A stretch of 64,000 nt of DNA from Gp6-AA40 sp035649635 (GTDB lineage Bacteria; Acidobacteriota; Vicinamibacteria; Vicinamibacterales; UBA2999): assembly GCA_035649635.1 (NCBI GenBank), contig DASRJE010000015.1, forward strand, positions 1 through 64,000, read 5' to 3'. Below, piece after piece: positions 25,523 to 35,676 of this stretch (positions within the stretch are counted from its first letter, which is position 1; the number at the start of each line of letters is the position of its first letter). The position numbers were made by a program, and so were the translations under genes. The notes under the pieces are model-generated. The model did no database searches and was not told the DNA's origin. It saw only the letters and a list, made by a program, of their open reading frames with translations.

Positions 25523-28000
25523 TCATTCCGCTCGTAGAGTCACCGCTGGATCGACGTGCGCCGCGCGACGCGCCGGCAAGTAGCCGGCGACGAGCGCCGT
25601 CATTGCGAGCGCGAGCGCCGCGGCCGTCAGCGTGTACGGATCGCGCGGCGGCAGGCCATAGAGGAAGTCCGCCACCAGTTGCGAGGCGAACCAGGCGCCC
25701 ACGAGCCCGAGGCCGAGGCCCGCGATGGCGATCGTTCCAGCTTGTCGCAGGACGCCAGCCAGAACCGTGGTGCGCGTCGCGCCGAGGGCCAGGCGAATGC
25801 CGATGTCCCGCCGGCGCCGCGTGACGTCGAACGAAATCACGCCGTAGAGACCCAGGCACGCCAGCAGCAGCGCAAGCACGCCAAATGCGGTCGACAACGT
25901 GGCCAGCAGCCGTTCGGTGACGAGCGCCGCGTCGATCTGCTGCCGCATGGTCCGGACCCACGACACTGCCACATCGCGGGTCAAGGCCAGCACGTCAGCA
26001 CGAACGACACCAGTGACGAGGCCTGGATCGCCAGATGTACGAACGGCAGCCGTCAGGTTCAGCGGTGGCTCGAGAATTTGCTCGAGAGGCTGATAGACCA
26101 TTGCCGGGGGCGACTCCCTGAGCGAATGACGTGCGTCTCTCACTACGCCGACGACCGTCAATGCCTGGCTGGGATTCGGCTTGCGGCCCCAGGCGAGTGG
26201 ACGGCCGATGGGATCGGCATCGCCGAAGTAGGTGCGTGCAACGGTTTCGTTGACGATCGCCACCCGCATCGACGTCGATCGGTCCTGCGTGGTGAAGAGC
26301 CGCCCGCGTACGAGTTGAATGCCAAAAGTCTCGAAGTACTCAGGCGTGACGGTGTTGGCAAACACGACGTCACTGGCTCCTGCTCCCGGTGGCGGCGTTG
26401 GAATGCCAATCGCGCGTCCTTCCATCGCCGTATCGATCGGGCTCATCGTCGAGCACGATGCGGAGAGGACGCCGGCTCGGCTGCGAACGCGATCCAGCAC
26501 ATCGCCGCACAGACTGACCACACGCTCGGCGGGGAAGCGCGTGTCGCGGGCATCGAGTGCGAACACGAGCACGTTACCGGTGTTGAACCCGCCATCGACG
26601 TGCTGCAGATTCTGCAGGGTTCTCACCAGGAGCGCGGCACCGAAGGTGAGCACGAGGCCCATCGCGATTTGTGCCACGACCAGCACGTATCGCCCCGACC
26701 ATCGCCGGGTCATGCCACTCGCCGAGGTCCCGGGCTTGAGCGCGGTCGCCACGCTGGCGCGCGTCGCACCGAATGCCGGTGTCAGACCGAATAGAATGCC
26801 GGTCAACACCGAGAGCGCCGTGGCGAACAACAACACGGCGCCGTCCGGCTGAGCATTGATGACGATCGGGTTCTGATTCTCGCGAAACAATGCCGCGACA
26901 AATCGTGTGGCCCAACCGGCGAGAACCAGACCGAGCGCGCCACCACTGACCGCGAGGACGAGGCTCTCGGTGAGGAACTGTCGCACGAGTCGCGGGCGGC
27001 TGGCGCCGACCGACATGCGGATGGCCACTTCGCTGGCGCGCGCGGTGCCGCGGACGAAGAGCAGGTTCGCCACATTGATGCACGCGATGAGCAGTACCGC
27101 GCCGACCATGCTCATGAGCACAGTGAGCGGTAATTCGTATCGCGTCCGAAGTTGATTGTGACCTCTCGCCGCGGGGAGCAGCGAGGCGAAACGGAGCCTG
27201 CCATCGGGGGTCCGGCTGAATCCCTGCGTTTCAGGCAGGGACATGTGCTCGCGGAAGACCGACTGCAGAACGGACTCGGCCTGACCGACGTCGATTCCCG
27301 GCTTCACACGAGCGATGAGGGGCATGCTGGTCCAACTGTCCAGCCAGGTGAGGAAGTCGGGTTCGTCCTGGATGCGAATCGACAGCGGCAGGGTGATATC
27401 AATCGATCGACCCGGCTGCAGCCCATAGAAGCCTGACGCGGTGACGCCGACGATTGTCAGCGGCCGTCCTCCCACTGCCAGCGTCTGGCCGATGATGTCA
27501 GTGCGCCTGTTGAAGCGTCGCGTCCAGTAGTCGTAGCTGATCACCGCGAACGGGCTGCTGCCCGGCGCGCGATCGTCTTCGGACGAGAACCCGCGTCCGA
27601 GCGCCATCGCGACGCCGATCAAGGCGTGAAAATTACCGCTGACGTACTGGCCGACGACCCGCTCGGCGCCGCTCTCGGATGCGATCTTGAAGTCACGAAT
27701 GTTAAAAGCGGTGACGCCTGTGAAAACGTCGGTGCGCTGGCGGACTCGCTCGAACCACGGATAGTTCGACGCCGTGCTCATCGCGTCGCCGCGGCCACCG
27801 GCGCCGATGGCGACGAACTGCAACTCTTCTGGCGCGCTGACCGGGAGCGTCCGGAGCATCACGGCCTCGATGAGGCTGAAGATCGTGGTGTTCGCGCCGA
27901 TGCCGAGCGCCAGGGTCACCAGCGCAGCGGCCGTGAATCCGGGAGTGCGGCGTAATGACCGGAGCGCGTACTGAACGTCTTTCCATACGGTGTCCATCAT
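25523..28000 (-). CDS. ADOP family ABC permease
   Basis: The 825-residue protein begins MMDTVWKDVQYALRSLRRTP; TM1 is at about 20-42. TM2 begins near 293 (LTVLMSMVGAVLLIACINVA), with coupling motif EVAIRMSVGASRPRLV, and TM6-TM8 lie at about 695-810 with RDIGIRLALGATRTTVL. The tail is DPAVTLRAE. The start overlaps the upstream permease stop by 4 bp (ATGA), and GAGGG inside the upstream C-terminal codons serves as ribosome binding site, so translation of the two is coupled. An AT-rich element follows its stop codon by 21 bp. Confidence 0.95.
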   Translation of the reverse strand: MMDTVWKDVQYALRSLRRTPGFTAAALVTLALGIGANTTIFSLIEAVMLRTLPVSAPEELQFVAIGAGGRGDAMSTASNYPWFERVRQRTDVFTGVTAFNIRDFKIASESGAERVVGQYVSGNFHALIGVAMALGRGFSSEDDRAPGSSPFAVISYDYWTRRFNRRTDIIGQTLAVGGRPLTIVGVTASGFYGLQPGRSIDITLPLSIRIQDEPDFLTWLDSWTSMPLIARVKPGIDVGQAESVLQSVFREHMSLPETQGFSRTPDGRLRFASLLPAARGHNQLRTRYELPLTVLMSMVGAVLLIACINVANLLFVRGTARASEVAIRMSVGASRPRLVRQFLTESLVLAVSGGALGLVLAGWATRFVAALFRENQNPIVINAQPDGAVLLFATALSVLTGILFGLTPAFGATRASVATALKPGTSASGMTRRWSGRYVLVVAQIAMGLVLTFGAALLVRTLQNLQHVDGGFNTGNVLVFALDARDTRFPAERVVSLCGDVLDRVRSRAGVLSASCSTMSPIDTAMEGRAIGIPTPPPGAGASDVVFANTVTPEYFETFGIQLVRGRLFTTQDRSTSMRVAIVNETVARTYFGDADPIGRPLAWGRKPNPSQALTVVGVVRDARHSLRESPPAMVYQPLEQILEPPLNLTAAVRTSGDPGLVTGVVRADVLALTRDVAVSWVRTMRQQIDAALVTERLLATLSTAFGVLALLLACLGLYGVISFDVTRRRRDIGIRLALGATRTTVLAGVLRQAGTIAIAGLGLGLVGAWFASQLVADFLYGLPPRDPYTLTAAALALAMTALVAGYLPARRAAHVDPAVTLRAE

Positions 28001-30465
28001 TCAGCCCTCAATGAATCCACCGGGTTGACCGTCGCCGCTCGACGCGCGGGCGCCGCATGAGCAAGGAGGCAAATTCCAATCACCACAGCAAACGCCATCA
28101 GCCAGGCGAGCGGATCGGCGGGACCGACTCCGTAGAGCACTCCGGCGAGTGCCTTCGCGGCAGCCGCCGCTGCGACCCCGCCGACAAAGACGCCGACGGC
28201 TGCCATCGTGAGGCCTCGTTGCAAGACGAGTCCGATAACCTGTCGGGGCCTTGCGCCGAGCGCCAGTCGGACGCCGAACTCGTGCGTCCGTTGCGCGACC
28301 ATGAAGGCGACAACGCCGTAGAGTCCGATGGCGGCGAAAAGCATAGCCATCGTGCCTGCGATCCCGAGACTGTATGCGGCTGCGGATGCCGGCAGCAGCA
28401 CGGTCGCCAGTTTGGCGTCCATCGAGTTCGCCCTGAATAACAGGTCAGGTTCGAGATTCGCGAGTACGCGGTGAACGGCCTCGACTGGTGCGCTGAATCC
28501 AGCGCGCGACTTCACCAGGATCGTCCACTCATCGTCGAGCCGTTGCGACTGCGCGAAGTGGATATACGGCGTCGGTGGCTCCCCGACGGTCCGGACTTTG
28601 TAATCCGCCGACACCCCGACGATCAGGTGCTCCGGACCCGTGAGGCTACCGATCCGAAACCGTTGCCCGACTGCGCTCCCTGTCGGCCAGTAACGGCGCG
28701 CCATCGACTGGTTGACGATGGCCACTCGCGGCGAGTCGAGCGTATCCAGCGGGCCGAAATTACGCCCCTCGATGATGCGAATGCCGAGCGTTGCGAAGTA
28801 TTCGGATGAGACGATTGTCCGCTCCGTCGGAACCACCTGATCGTTGCTCGTGTGGCGGTCGGGTAGCAGGATGGGGTCCTGGTAAAACGTCAGGTCGAAT
28901 GGCGTACGCCACACGAGGGACGCCTCCTGCACTTCAGGCAAGCGGCGAATGGCGTCAAGCGCGCTCGCATAGAAGCGCTGCGCGCGGAGATTGTCATACC
29001 CAATCGCCGACGTGCCGGTGGTGAAGGCGGTCACGTTCGATGCCTCGAACCCGACGTCGATCCTGCCGGCGATGACCATGCTTCGAATCAACAGCGCCGC
29101 GATGATCAGCAAGAGGGCAGCAGCCGCGGTCTGCGTAACCACGAGTCCGTCGCGGAGCGTCCACCGACGTCGCAGTTGAATGCCAGGCATCTGATTCTTG
29201 AGCCACATGGCTTGGCTTGAACGCGTGGCGCGCAGTGCCGGCACCAGGCCGGCGAGGAAACCACTGAGGAGGGCAGCCGACGCCGCGAACCAAACGAGCC
29301 CCGTTCCCAATTCAGGGTCCATCGTGATCGGAATGGGCATCGCGAGGTCAGTGGCGGCGAGGCTCTTCATGAGCAGCCAAATCAGCAAGAGCGCCAGGAG
29401 TCCTCCGGCGCCCGCGAGCAACAGGCTCTCAGTGAGGAGCTGCCGGATCAGGCGGGCGCGACCTGCACCGAGGGCGAGGCGAATCGCCATTTCACGCAGT
29501 CGACTGGTCGTGCGCGCCAGTTGCATGCCCGTCACGTTGGTGCATCCCACGAGGAGCAGGAGTCCGATGACGACGCTGAGGGCGCCCGCACCTGCGGCCA
29601 GCATCTGATCCGCCATGGGGTGATAGCGGACGTTCTTCGTCAGGACGGCGGCAAACCGTCTCCCGTTGTTGCTGACGGGATATTCCCGTTCGAGCTGGCT
29701 CATGACGGTGGTGAGGTCCGTTCGTGCACTCTGAATCGTCTGGCCCGGACTGAGTCGTCCTTTGACGAAGAGCCAACGCTCGCCTCGTCGTTCGAGCGGA
29801 GTCGTTCCCGGTGACGGAACGAAGTCGGTGATACCCATGGTGCCGACATCAGCGAGCCAGGTCAGTGGCACCCAGAGCTGCGCGGGAAACGGTGTCATGC
29901 CGACGAGGTCCGCCGTCGCGATACCTACGACGGTATAGGTCTGCCCTTTGATCCGCACGGTTCGGCCAAGTGCGTCCGCGCGGCCGCCGAATTCTCGCTG
30001 CCATAAACCATGTGAGAGCACAACGACGCGAGGAGCACCAGGCCGATCGTCCACGGCGACGATTGGACGACCGTGAAGCACGTGCACGCCCAGGGTCTCG
30101 AAGTAGTTGCCGCTGACTGATTCCCCAATCACCATCCGCGTGCCACCGCCGGGATTCAGCGCAGCAATCACCGGCCCCGATGCCACGACGTCTTGAAACA
30201 CCGTGTTTCGCGAGCGCACATCGAGGTAGTCGAGATATGACGATGTCTGAAAGGGCTGATCGCGGACGTTCGTGAAGATGTCGACGAGTTGGTCCACGCG
30301 CTCGACCGGCTTCGAGAACCCAAGCATCAACGTCACGGTGCCGAAGATGAAGGTCCCCGCAGCGATGCAGACCGCCAACGATGCGACCGCAAGGCACGTG
30401 AAGCCGCGCGACCGCCTCAGCGACCGGATCGCGTATTTGAGATCTTGGACGAGGCCATCGATCAT
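27997..30465 (-). CDS. ADOP family ABC permease
   Basis: The 822-residue protein begins MIDGLVQDLKYAIRSLRRSR. TM1 is unusual, with LAVCIAAGTFIFGTVTLMLG replacing the common LGIGANTAIFS pattern, and the next segment (GFSKPVERVDQLVDIFTNV) also diverges. TM2 begins near 288 (LSVVIGLLLLVGCTNVTG); the coupling motif is EMAIRLALGAGRARLI. The last helices end DPLAWLMAFAVVIGICLLAH, with tail NPVDSLRAE, where Asn replaces the usual Asp of VDP. It is translationally coupled to the next permease by ATGA. Element C lies 12 nt upstream of its ATG. Confidence 0.95.
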   Translation of the reverse strand: MIDGLVQDLKYAIRSLRRSRGFTCLAVASLAVCIAAGTFIFGTVTLMLGFSKPVERVDQLVDIFTNVRDQPFQTSSYLDYLDVRSRNTVFQDVVASGPVIAALNPGGGTRMVIGESVSGNYFETLGVHVLHGRPIVAVDDRPGAPRVVVLSHGLWQREFGGRADALGRTVRIKGQTYTVVGIATADLVGMTPFPAQLWVPLTWLADVGTMGITDFVPSPGTTPLERRGERWLFVKGRLSPGQTIQSARTDLTTVMSQLEREYPVSNNGRRFAAVLTKNVRYHPMADQMLAAGAGALSVVIGLLLLVGCTNVTGMQLARTTSRLREMAIRLALGAGRARLIRQLLTESLLLAGAGGLLALLLIWLLMKSLAATDLAMPIPITMDPELGTGLVWFAASAALLSGFLAGLVPALRATRSSQAMWLKNQMPGIQLRRRWTLRDGLVVTQTAAAALLLIIAALLIRSMVIAGRIDVGFEASNVTAFTTGTSAIGYDNLRAQRFYASALDAIRRLPEVQEASLVWRTPFDLTFYQDPILLPDRHTSNDQVVPTERTIVSSEYFATLGIRIIEGRNFGPLDTLDSPRVAIVNQSMARRYWPTGSAVGQRFRIGSLTGPEHLIVGVSADYKVRTVGEPPTPYIHFAQSQRLDDEWTILVKSRAGFSAPVEAVHRVLANLEPDLLFRANSMDAKLATVLLPASAAAYSLGIAGTMAMLFAAIGLYGVVAFMVAQRTHEFGVRLALGARPRQVIGLVLQRGLTMAAVGVFVGGVAAAAAAKALAGVLYGVGPADPLAWLMAFAVVIGICLLAHAAPARRAATVNPVDSLRAE

Positions 30466-30477
30466 TGTTGATTTCTC

Positions 30478-30586
30478 GATCTTTGATCGGTGATTCGTTG
30501 TTGATTGAGGATTGGTGATTGTTGATTTGCGACTCCAATCAACAATCCAAAATCACCAATCATCAACGAATCAACAATCAAAGATC
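30478..30586. repeat. AT-rich palindromic element C (best-paired copy)
   Basis: The left arm starts GATCTTTGATCGGTGATTCG. The tip is GTTGATT (30521-30527), a 9-nt loop, and AATCAAC (30537-30543). The right arm ends CAACGAATCAACAATC then AAAGATC. This is the shortest and most nearly perfect of the five copies and gives a stem of about 50 bp. It occupies nearly the whole 140-bp spacer between two permeases, 12 nt from the ATG at 30465 and 19 nt from the stop at 30606. Confidence 0.85.
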
Positions 30587-30605
30587 ACCCAATCAAGAAT
30601 GCTGT

Positions 30606-33092
30606 TCAGTCCTGTCGCAACGCCTGCGTAGGATCGACGCGTGCGGCTCGCCGCGCAGGAAGCGTCGCAGCGACGAGACACACCAGTGCCATTGTCAACG
30701 GTGCCGCCATCAGCACGATCGGATCATTCGCTGTCACGAAGTCGAATGCCGGGCTCGCCAAGAGCGGGGTCAGCAGCGCGGCGACGCTCACTCCCAGAAC
30801 GAGGCCCGGGCCGACGAGGAACATCGCGTGAGTCAGAACCATGTGCAGCACGCGAGATGGTGTCGCGCCAACCGCCATCCGAATGCCGATCTCGTGGGTA
30901 CGGCTCGAGAACAGGAAGGTCACGACGCCGTACAAACCGACGCAGGCCAGTACGAGGCCGAGCACGCTGAGCGCAGTCACAATCTGCGACATCATCCGAG
31001 ACGGCAGGAGGGCGCGGGCGTGATACAAGTCCTCCATCGTCCGCAGATCGTACAAAGGCACCGCGGCGTTGACGTTGGCGGCGGCCGATCCGACAGCGGA
31101 GGCAAGAGCCAGCGGTGATGTCCCGTCTTCGGCCAGGACGACCATCGTCATCGACCCGGGCCGTGCCTGCGAAAGCGGTCGATAGATAAATGGCTGCGCG
31201 CTTTCGCCGAGTTGCCAGTACTTTCCATCCTTCGCAACGCCGACGACCTCGAGAATCAACGTCTGAGGTCCGTTCGGTCCAGCGACATCCGGAATTCGAA
31301 GCACCTTGCCCACTGGATCGTCGCCAGCCCAGTAGCGATTGGCCATCGTCTCGTTGACGATCGCAACCCGAGTGCTCGCCGGGGTATCAAACGCCTGGAA
31401 GCCGCGACCGCGCACGATCGGTATACGCATGACATCCCAATAACCCGAGTCGACCACCGTCTCGGCCACTGAGATGCGATCCTGTCCCTCGGGAAGCGGC
31501 GCGTCATCGACGGTGATGCCAAGAGAACCGCTGGTGACACCGAGCGGTACGTATCGTGTGAGTCCAGCCGCGGCGACACCAGCCTGCGCGCGCATCTGCT
31601 CGACGAGCCGTTCGTAAAATCTGCGCGTCTCGTCCGCATTGAGCTGGACTAAACCCGGGTTGAACGATGCCAGCAAGACGCGATCGGTCCGGAATCCCGG
31701 GTCCACGTGCTGGGCAGTGATGGATGCACGGACCATCAGACCGGCACACACGAGTACCACGACGGATATTGCGACCTGCAGGACGACCAGGGCCGTCCGC
31801 AGTGTCAGCTTGCGCGAGAGCGGTTCCGCCTGCTTCTTGATCACGCTGCTGAGGCTCGACGATGCGGAAATCTTCAGCGCGGGAGCCAGACCGAAGAGGA
31901 TCGCCGCGACGATGGTGGTGAGCGCCGTAAACAAGAGCGCTCGCGCATCGAGGCGCAGGTCGATCCACAGCGGTAGAGCGCTTGGAATGATCACAACGCG
32001 AGACAGGTACGCGAGTACCCAGCCACCGATCATCAGGCCCACGGCGCCCCCGGCTATCGCCAGCAGAAAGCTCTCGATCAACAACTGGCGCACGAGGCGC
32101 ATGCGCGTCGCCCCGACGCACAGTCGCAGTGCAAGATCACGAGCCCGCGCTGTGCTCTTCGACAGTACGAGATTGGCGACATTGGCGCAGGCGAGCAGGA
32201 GCACGAGGCCAACGAGCGCCAGGATCACCAGTGCTCCCTTCGCGCCGCCGGCGTCGAGCCGGGCTCGAGCGGTGATCTCCGGGAGCACGACTGCGGTTCG
32301 TCCTCGATTCGAGTCCGGATACGCGACTTCGAGATCCCGTGCAATCACCGCCAGCTCGCTTGCCGCCTGGGTCGCTGTGACGCCAGAGGGAAGGCGTCCC
32401 AACACTGTCAGCATCCGGTTGGTGCGGCGATTCAAGGCGTCATCCGGCAGCGATGGATACACACTGCGCATCGCGGAGAGCGGAACGAAGATGTCGGGAT
32501 GGAAGTACAACTCCGATCCCGTGAAGTGCTCAGGGGCGACCCCCACGATCGTGAACGCGGCTCCGGAGAGCAGGATGCGGCGGCCGACGACGTCGGGCGC
32601 CTGCTGAAAATCGCGCTGCCATACCCGGTGACTGATCACGGCGACAGCCGACGAGACAGTGTCCTCCTCGGGAAGAAATCCCCGACCCATGTTCGGTTCA
32701 ACGCCAAGCGCGGAGAAGAAATTGGCGCTGACGAGCCAGCCGCCAAGATAGTTCGCGGGTTTCTGCGGGCTCGTTGCGAGCGCGAAGTCGCCCGTCTCGT
32801 ATGCGACAAGACTCGCCAGCGTCCTGGCGCGAGTCCGCAAATCGTAGTAATCGGGGTATGAAACCTCGCCGAAGGGCGTGTCCTTTGAGCTGGTGAAGAC
32901 TCTGACGATTTCGCCGGGGCGGGGAACATCCGGCGGCCGTAACGCAGTGGCATCGGCGAAGCTGAACATCGCCGTATTCGCGCCGATACCGAGAGCCAGG
33001 GTCAGCACTGCCGCCGCCGTGAACTGCGGTGCGCCACTGAACGATCGCAGCGCGTATTTGACGTCCTGGAGGATGCTGTCAGCCAATCCCAA
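30606..33092 (-). CDS. ADOP family ABC permease
   Basis: The 828-residue protein reads MGLADSILQDVKYALRSFSG from a TTG start at 33092; AGGA inside the last codons of the upstream permease lies 9 nt before it, and the gap to that stop is only 5 bp. TM1 is about 25-47, TM2 starts near 284 (LVILALVGLVLLLACANVAN) and the coupling motif is DLALRLCVGATRMRLV. The first periplasmic domain ends with the common FTGSELYFHPDIFVPL. The second periplasmic core has a segment PLPEGQDRISVAETVVDSGY. The tail is DPTQALRQD. TTG as start could reduce expression relative to neighbours. Confidence 0.93.
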   Translation of the reverse strand: MGLADSILQDVKYALRSFSGAPQFTAAAVLTLALGIGANTAMFSFADATALRPPDVPRPGEIVRVFTSSKDTPFGEVSYPDYYDLRTRARTLASLVAYETGDFALATSPQKPANYLGGWLVSANFFSALGVEPNMGRGFLPEEDTVSSAVAVISHRVWQRDFQQAPDVVGRRILLSGAAFTIVGVAPEHFTGSELYFHPDIFVPLSAMRSVYPSLPDDALNRRTNRMLTVLGRLPSGVTATQAASELAVIARDLEVAYPDSNRGRTAVVLPEITARARLDAGGAKGALVILALVGLVLLLACANVANLVLSKSTARARDLALRLCVGATRMRLVRQLLIESFLLAIAGGAVGLMIGGWVLAYLSRVVIIPSALPLWIDLRLDARALLFTALTTIVAAILFGLAPALKISASSSLSSVIKKQAEPLSRKLTLRTALVVLQVAISVVVLVCAGLMVRASITAQHVDPGFRTDRVLLASFNPGLVQLNADETRRFYERLVEQMRAQAGVAAAGLTRYVPLGVTSGSLGITVDDAPLPEGQDRISVAETVVDSGYWDVMRIPIVRGRGFQAFDTPASTRVAIVNETMANRYWAGDDPVGKVLRIPDVAGPNGPQTLILEVVGVAKDGKYWQLGESAQPFIYRPLSQARPGSMTMVVLAEDGTSPLALASAVGSAAANVNAAVPLYDLRTMEDLYHARALLPSRMMSQIVTALSVLGLVLACVGLYGVVTFLFSSRTHEIGIRMAVGATPSRVLHMVLTHAMFLVGPGLVLGVSVAALLTPLLASPAFDFVTANDPIVLMAAPLTMALVCLVAATLPARRAARVDPTQALRQD

Positions 33093-33097
33093 ATGTT

Positions 33098-35551
33098 CTA
33101 TTCCTGTCTCAGCGCTATCAGCGGATCCATCCGCGCGGCTCGACGCGCCGGAACATAGCTTGCGACCAGTGCCACCAGCAAAATGGACAACGTGACGGCA
33201 ACGTAGTGAATCGGATCGGTGACGTCGATCTCGACGAAGGTGCTCGACGCCACGTAAACAAGTCCGAGTGCAGCGGGCGCGCCGAGCATTCCGCCACCTG
33301 CAACCGGCCGCGCGGCCTGCTGAATCACCATACCCAGCACATCGCCGGGTCGGGCACCGAGCGCCATCCTGAGACCGATTTCGCGTGTTCGCAGCGTGAC
33401 CATGAACGAGACCACGCCATAGATGCCGACGCCAGCCAGGCAGAGGGCGACGATGGCGATCGCGCCGAGCAATCCGGCGAGCGTGTAGGTACTCGCCAGG
33501 TCTTCGTAGAGCACTTGCTGCATCGACGCCACGTTGAAGAGGGGTTCACTTGGATCGATCGCGGCCGCCTGCGCGCGGATTGCCGGCACCAGCTGCAGCG
33601 GATCGGTCGAATCCGCGCGGACGACGACGGCCATTGTGCGATCGGGCTTCCATGTGCTTGGCACGTACACCTGGGGCGCGACCCGCTGATCGATATCTCC
33701 CTTTCGCACGTTGGCCACGATACCCACAATCTGCACCGGGATATTCGGTACGTTCGGGGCGACCATCGTCGCGCGTGCGCCGACGGGATCGCCGCCCGGC
33801 CAGAAGAGGCGCGCGGCGTCTTCGCTCACGATCGCGACTGGCTGCGCGCTGGCATCGAAGTCCGCATCCGTGAAGCCGCGGCCTCGACGTAACGGCACTC
33901 GCAACGTGTCGAAATAGCGAGTGCTCACCGTCGCAAGCGCGGTGAACGGCAGCGCCTCCTCCTCGACCGGTGCCGCGCCATCGACCTTGATTCGTGCGCT
34001 CATCTCACGATCCGCAACCGGAAGGCGGTTGATCGATCCCGACGAGGCGACTCTTGGCAGGCTGTCGATACGCGCCAACAGGGTGCGATAGAACTCGAGC
34101 GTCTTCTCGTTGGTGTAGCTCGGCGAAAGATCAACCCGAAAGGTCAGGACACCTCCCGGCTCGAAGCCGTTCTCCATCGTCCTGAAGTTCCACGCGGTTC
34201 GGGCAAAGAGAGAAATCTGGACCAGCAGGATGACGGCCAGTGCGACCTGTACTGCGACCAGCCCGCGTCGGATGCGGTGAGCAGATCCACCACCGACCGC
34301 GCGCGATCCGTCCATCAGGTCGACGGCATTAGGACGCCACGACTGAATCGCCGGGACCACGGCGAAGCCGAGTGGCAGGACGAAAGCCATGGCAACACCT
34401 GCAGCCACGATCCGCCAGTTGAGAGAAGCGTCACTGAATAAACGTGCCTGCGGCCCTGCCAGCCACTTGAGAAGCGCGAGTCCCCATCCGCCGAGAAGTA
34501 AACCGATCGCACCTGCTGCCAGTGAGATCACGAGGCTCTCGATGGCGATCTGCTTCAAGTGGTCAGAGCGCCGTGCGCCAAGAGCGGTCCGCACCGACAG
34601 GTCGCGTTGCCGCGCGGTCGCCTGCGCGAGCACCACGTTTGAAACGTTGGCGCACGCCATCGCCGCAACGAGGAACGCGATGAGGGCGAGCAGGACGAGC
34701 AGTGTCCGGATCCCTCCTCCGAGTTGCTCGATCAGTGGGCGAACGACCACGCCCGTTTGTCCGTTCGTGTGGGGGTATTCAGCTCTCAGCCGCGCGGCGA
34801 CGCTCGAGAGATCGGCTTCGGCCTGTGTCCTGTTCACGCCGGGTTTGAGCCGCGCCATCACGAAAAGCCGTCGTTCGTCTCGCGCAGCCCGCGCTGAGTG
34901 GAGTGGTTTGGCGACAAAGAGCTCGGCATCGCCAAAGATTCCGACGCGTGTCTCGCGGGGCAGCACCCCGACGATCGTGTGCGGGCTGCCGTCGAGCACG
35001 AGGCGCGTCCCGATGACGGAGGCGTTAGACGAGAACTGCTCCTGCCAGTATCGGTGACTGAGTAGCGCGACCGGTGCTGCGCCAATCCTGCCGTCGTCGC
35101 TCCCAAACACTCGTCCGAGCGCAGGGGGAACGCCCCACACAGAGAACATCTCGGCTGTGGAGCGGACGATTGAGACGCGAAGGGGCGCCTCACGTCCGGT
35201 CACAGTTGCGGTGCCGTACTCGAAGGCGATGAATTGCTCGACCGTTGTCGCTTGCATGGTCCAGTCGACCAGGTCAGGAACGGACGTGCCGGTCATGGCC
35301 AGATTGCCGATCATGCCGGACTGAGCCTGACTGGGACGCGGATCGGTCGACGCGACGAAGACGAGCCGTTCGGTGTTAGTGGCGGGAATCGCGTGCCAGA
35401 CGCTGTCGATAGTGCTGGCAATGATGGTTGTAGCGGCGATGGCAATCGCCAACGTCGTCATGACGACGAAGCTGGGCCCGGGAGTCTTCCTGAGCGTCCG
35501 GAAGGCATGGCGGACAGGGACCATTACACGGTCCGTAAGGTCAAAGCCCAT
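33098..35551 (-). CDS. ADOP family ABC permease, subtype X
   Basis: The 817-residue protein has TM1 with LAIAIAATTIIASTIDSVW, lacking the LGIGANTAIFS motif of most ADOPs. TM2 begins near 279 (LVLLALIAFLVAAMACANVS); the coupling motif is DLSVRTALGARRSDHL, with an Asp/His pair in place of the usual hydrophobics. TM6-TM8 end DPIHYVAVTLSILLVALVAS and the tail is DPLIALRQE. It is visibly the sibling of the permease at 38312-40744, sharing the TM1 pattern, VYVASTD-type strand, IDQ..PQV(Y/F)V segment and tail. ATG 35551 is used; ATG 35524 is possible. A 125-bp spacer without an AT-rich element precedes it. Confidence 0.94.
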   Translation of the reverse strand: MGFDLTDRVMVPVRHAFRTLRKTPGPSFVVMTTLAIAIAATTIIASTIDSVWHAIPATNTERLVFVASTDPRPSQAQSGMIGNLAMTGTSVPDLVDWTMQATTVEQFIAFEYGTATVTGREAPLRVSIVRSTAEMFSVWGVPPALGRVFGSDDGRIGAAPVALLSHRYWQEQFSSNASVIGTRLVLDGSPHTIVGVLPRETRVGIFGDAELFVAKPLHSARAARDERRLFVMARLKPGVNRTQAEADLSSVAARLRAEYPHTNGQTGVVVRPLIEQLGGGIRTLLVLLALIAFLVAAMACANVSNVVLAQATARQRDLSVRTALGARRSDHLKQIAIESLVISLAAGAIGLLLGGWGLALLKWLAGPQARLFSDASLNWRIVAAGVAMAFVLPLGFAVVPAIQSWRPNAVDLMDGSRAVGGGSAHRIRRGLVAVQVALAVILLVQISLFARTAWNFRTMENGFEPGGVLTFRVDLSPSYTNEKTLEFYRTLLARIDSLPRVASSGSINRLPVADREMSARIKVDGAAPVEEEALPFTALATVSTRYFDTLRVPLRRGRGFTDADFDASAQPVAIVSEDAARLFWPGGDPVGARATMVAPNVPNIPVQIVGIVANVRKGDIDQRVAPQVYVPSTWKPDRTMAVVVRADSTDPLQLVPAIRAQAAAIDPSEPLFNVASMQQVLYEDLASTYTLAGLLGAIAIVALCLAGVGIYGVVSFMVTLRTREIGLRMALGARPGDVLGMVIQQAARPVAGGGMLGAPAALGLVYVASSTFVEIDVTDPIHYVAVTLSILLVALVASYVPARRAARMDPLIALRQE

Positions 35552-35676
35552 GCCATCCCGCCACGACGCCTCAGTCTAAATTCCGCCTGTTCTTCAGCAC
35601 TGGATGCTGCCATGCGGGGATGGACCGTCCGCGGATGGGACGGGATGTCCGGGTGTGAACTATCAGTTCCACGCGC

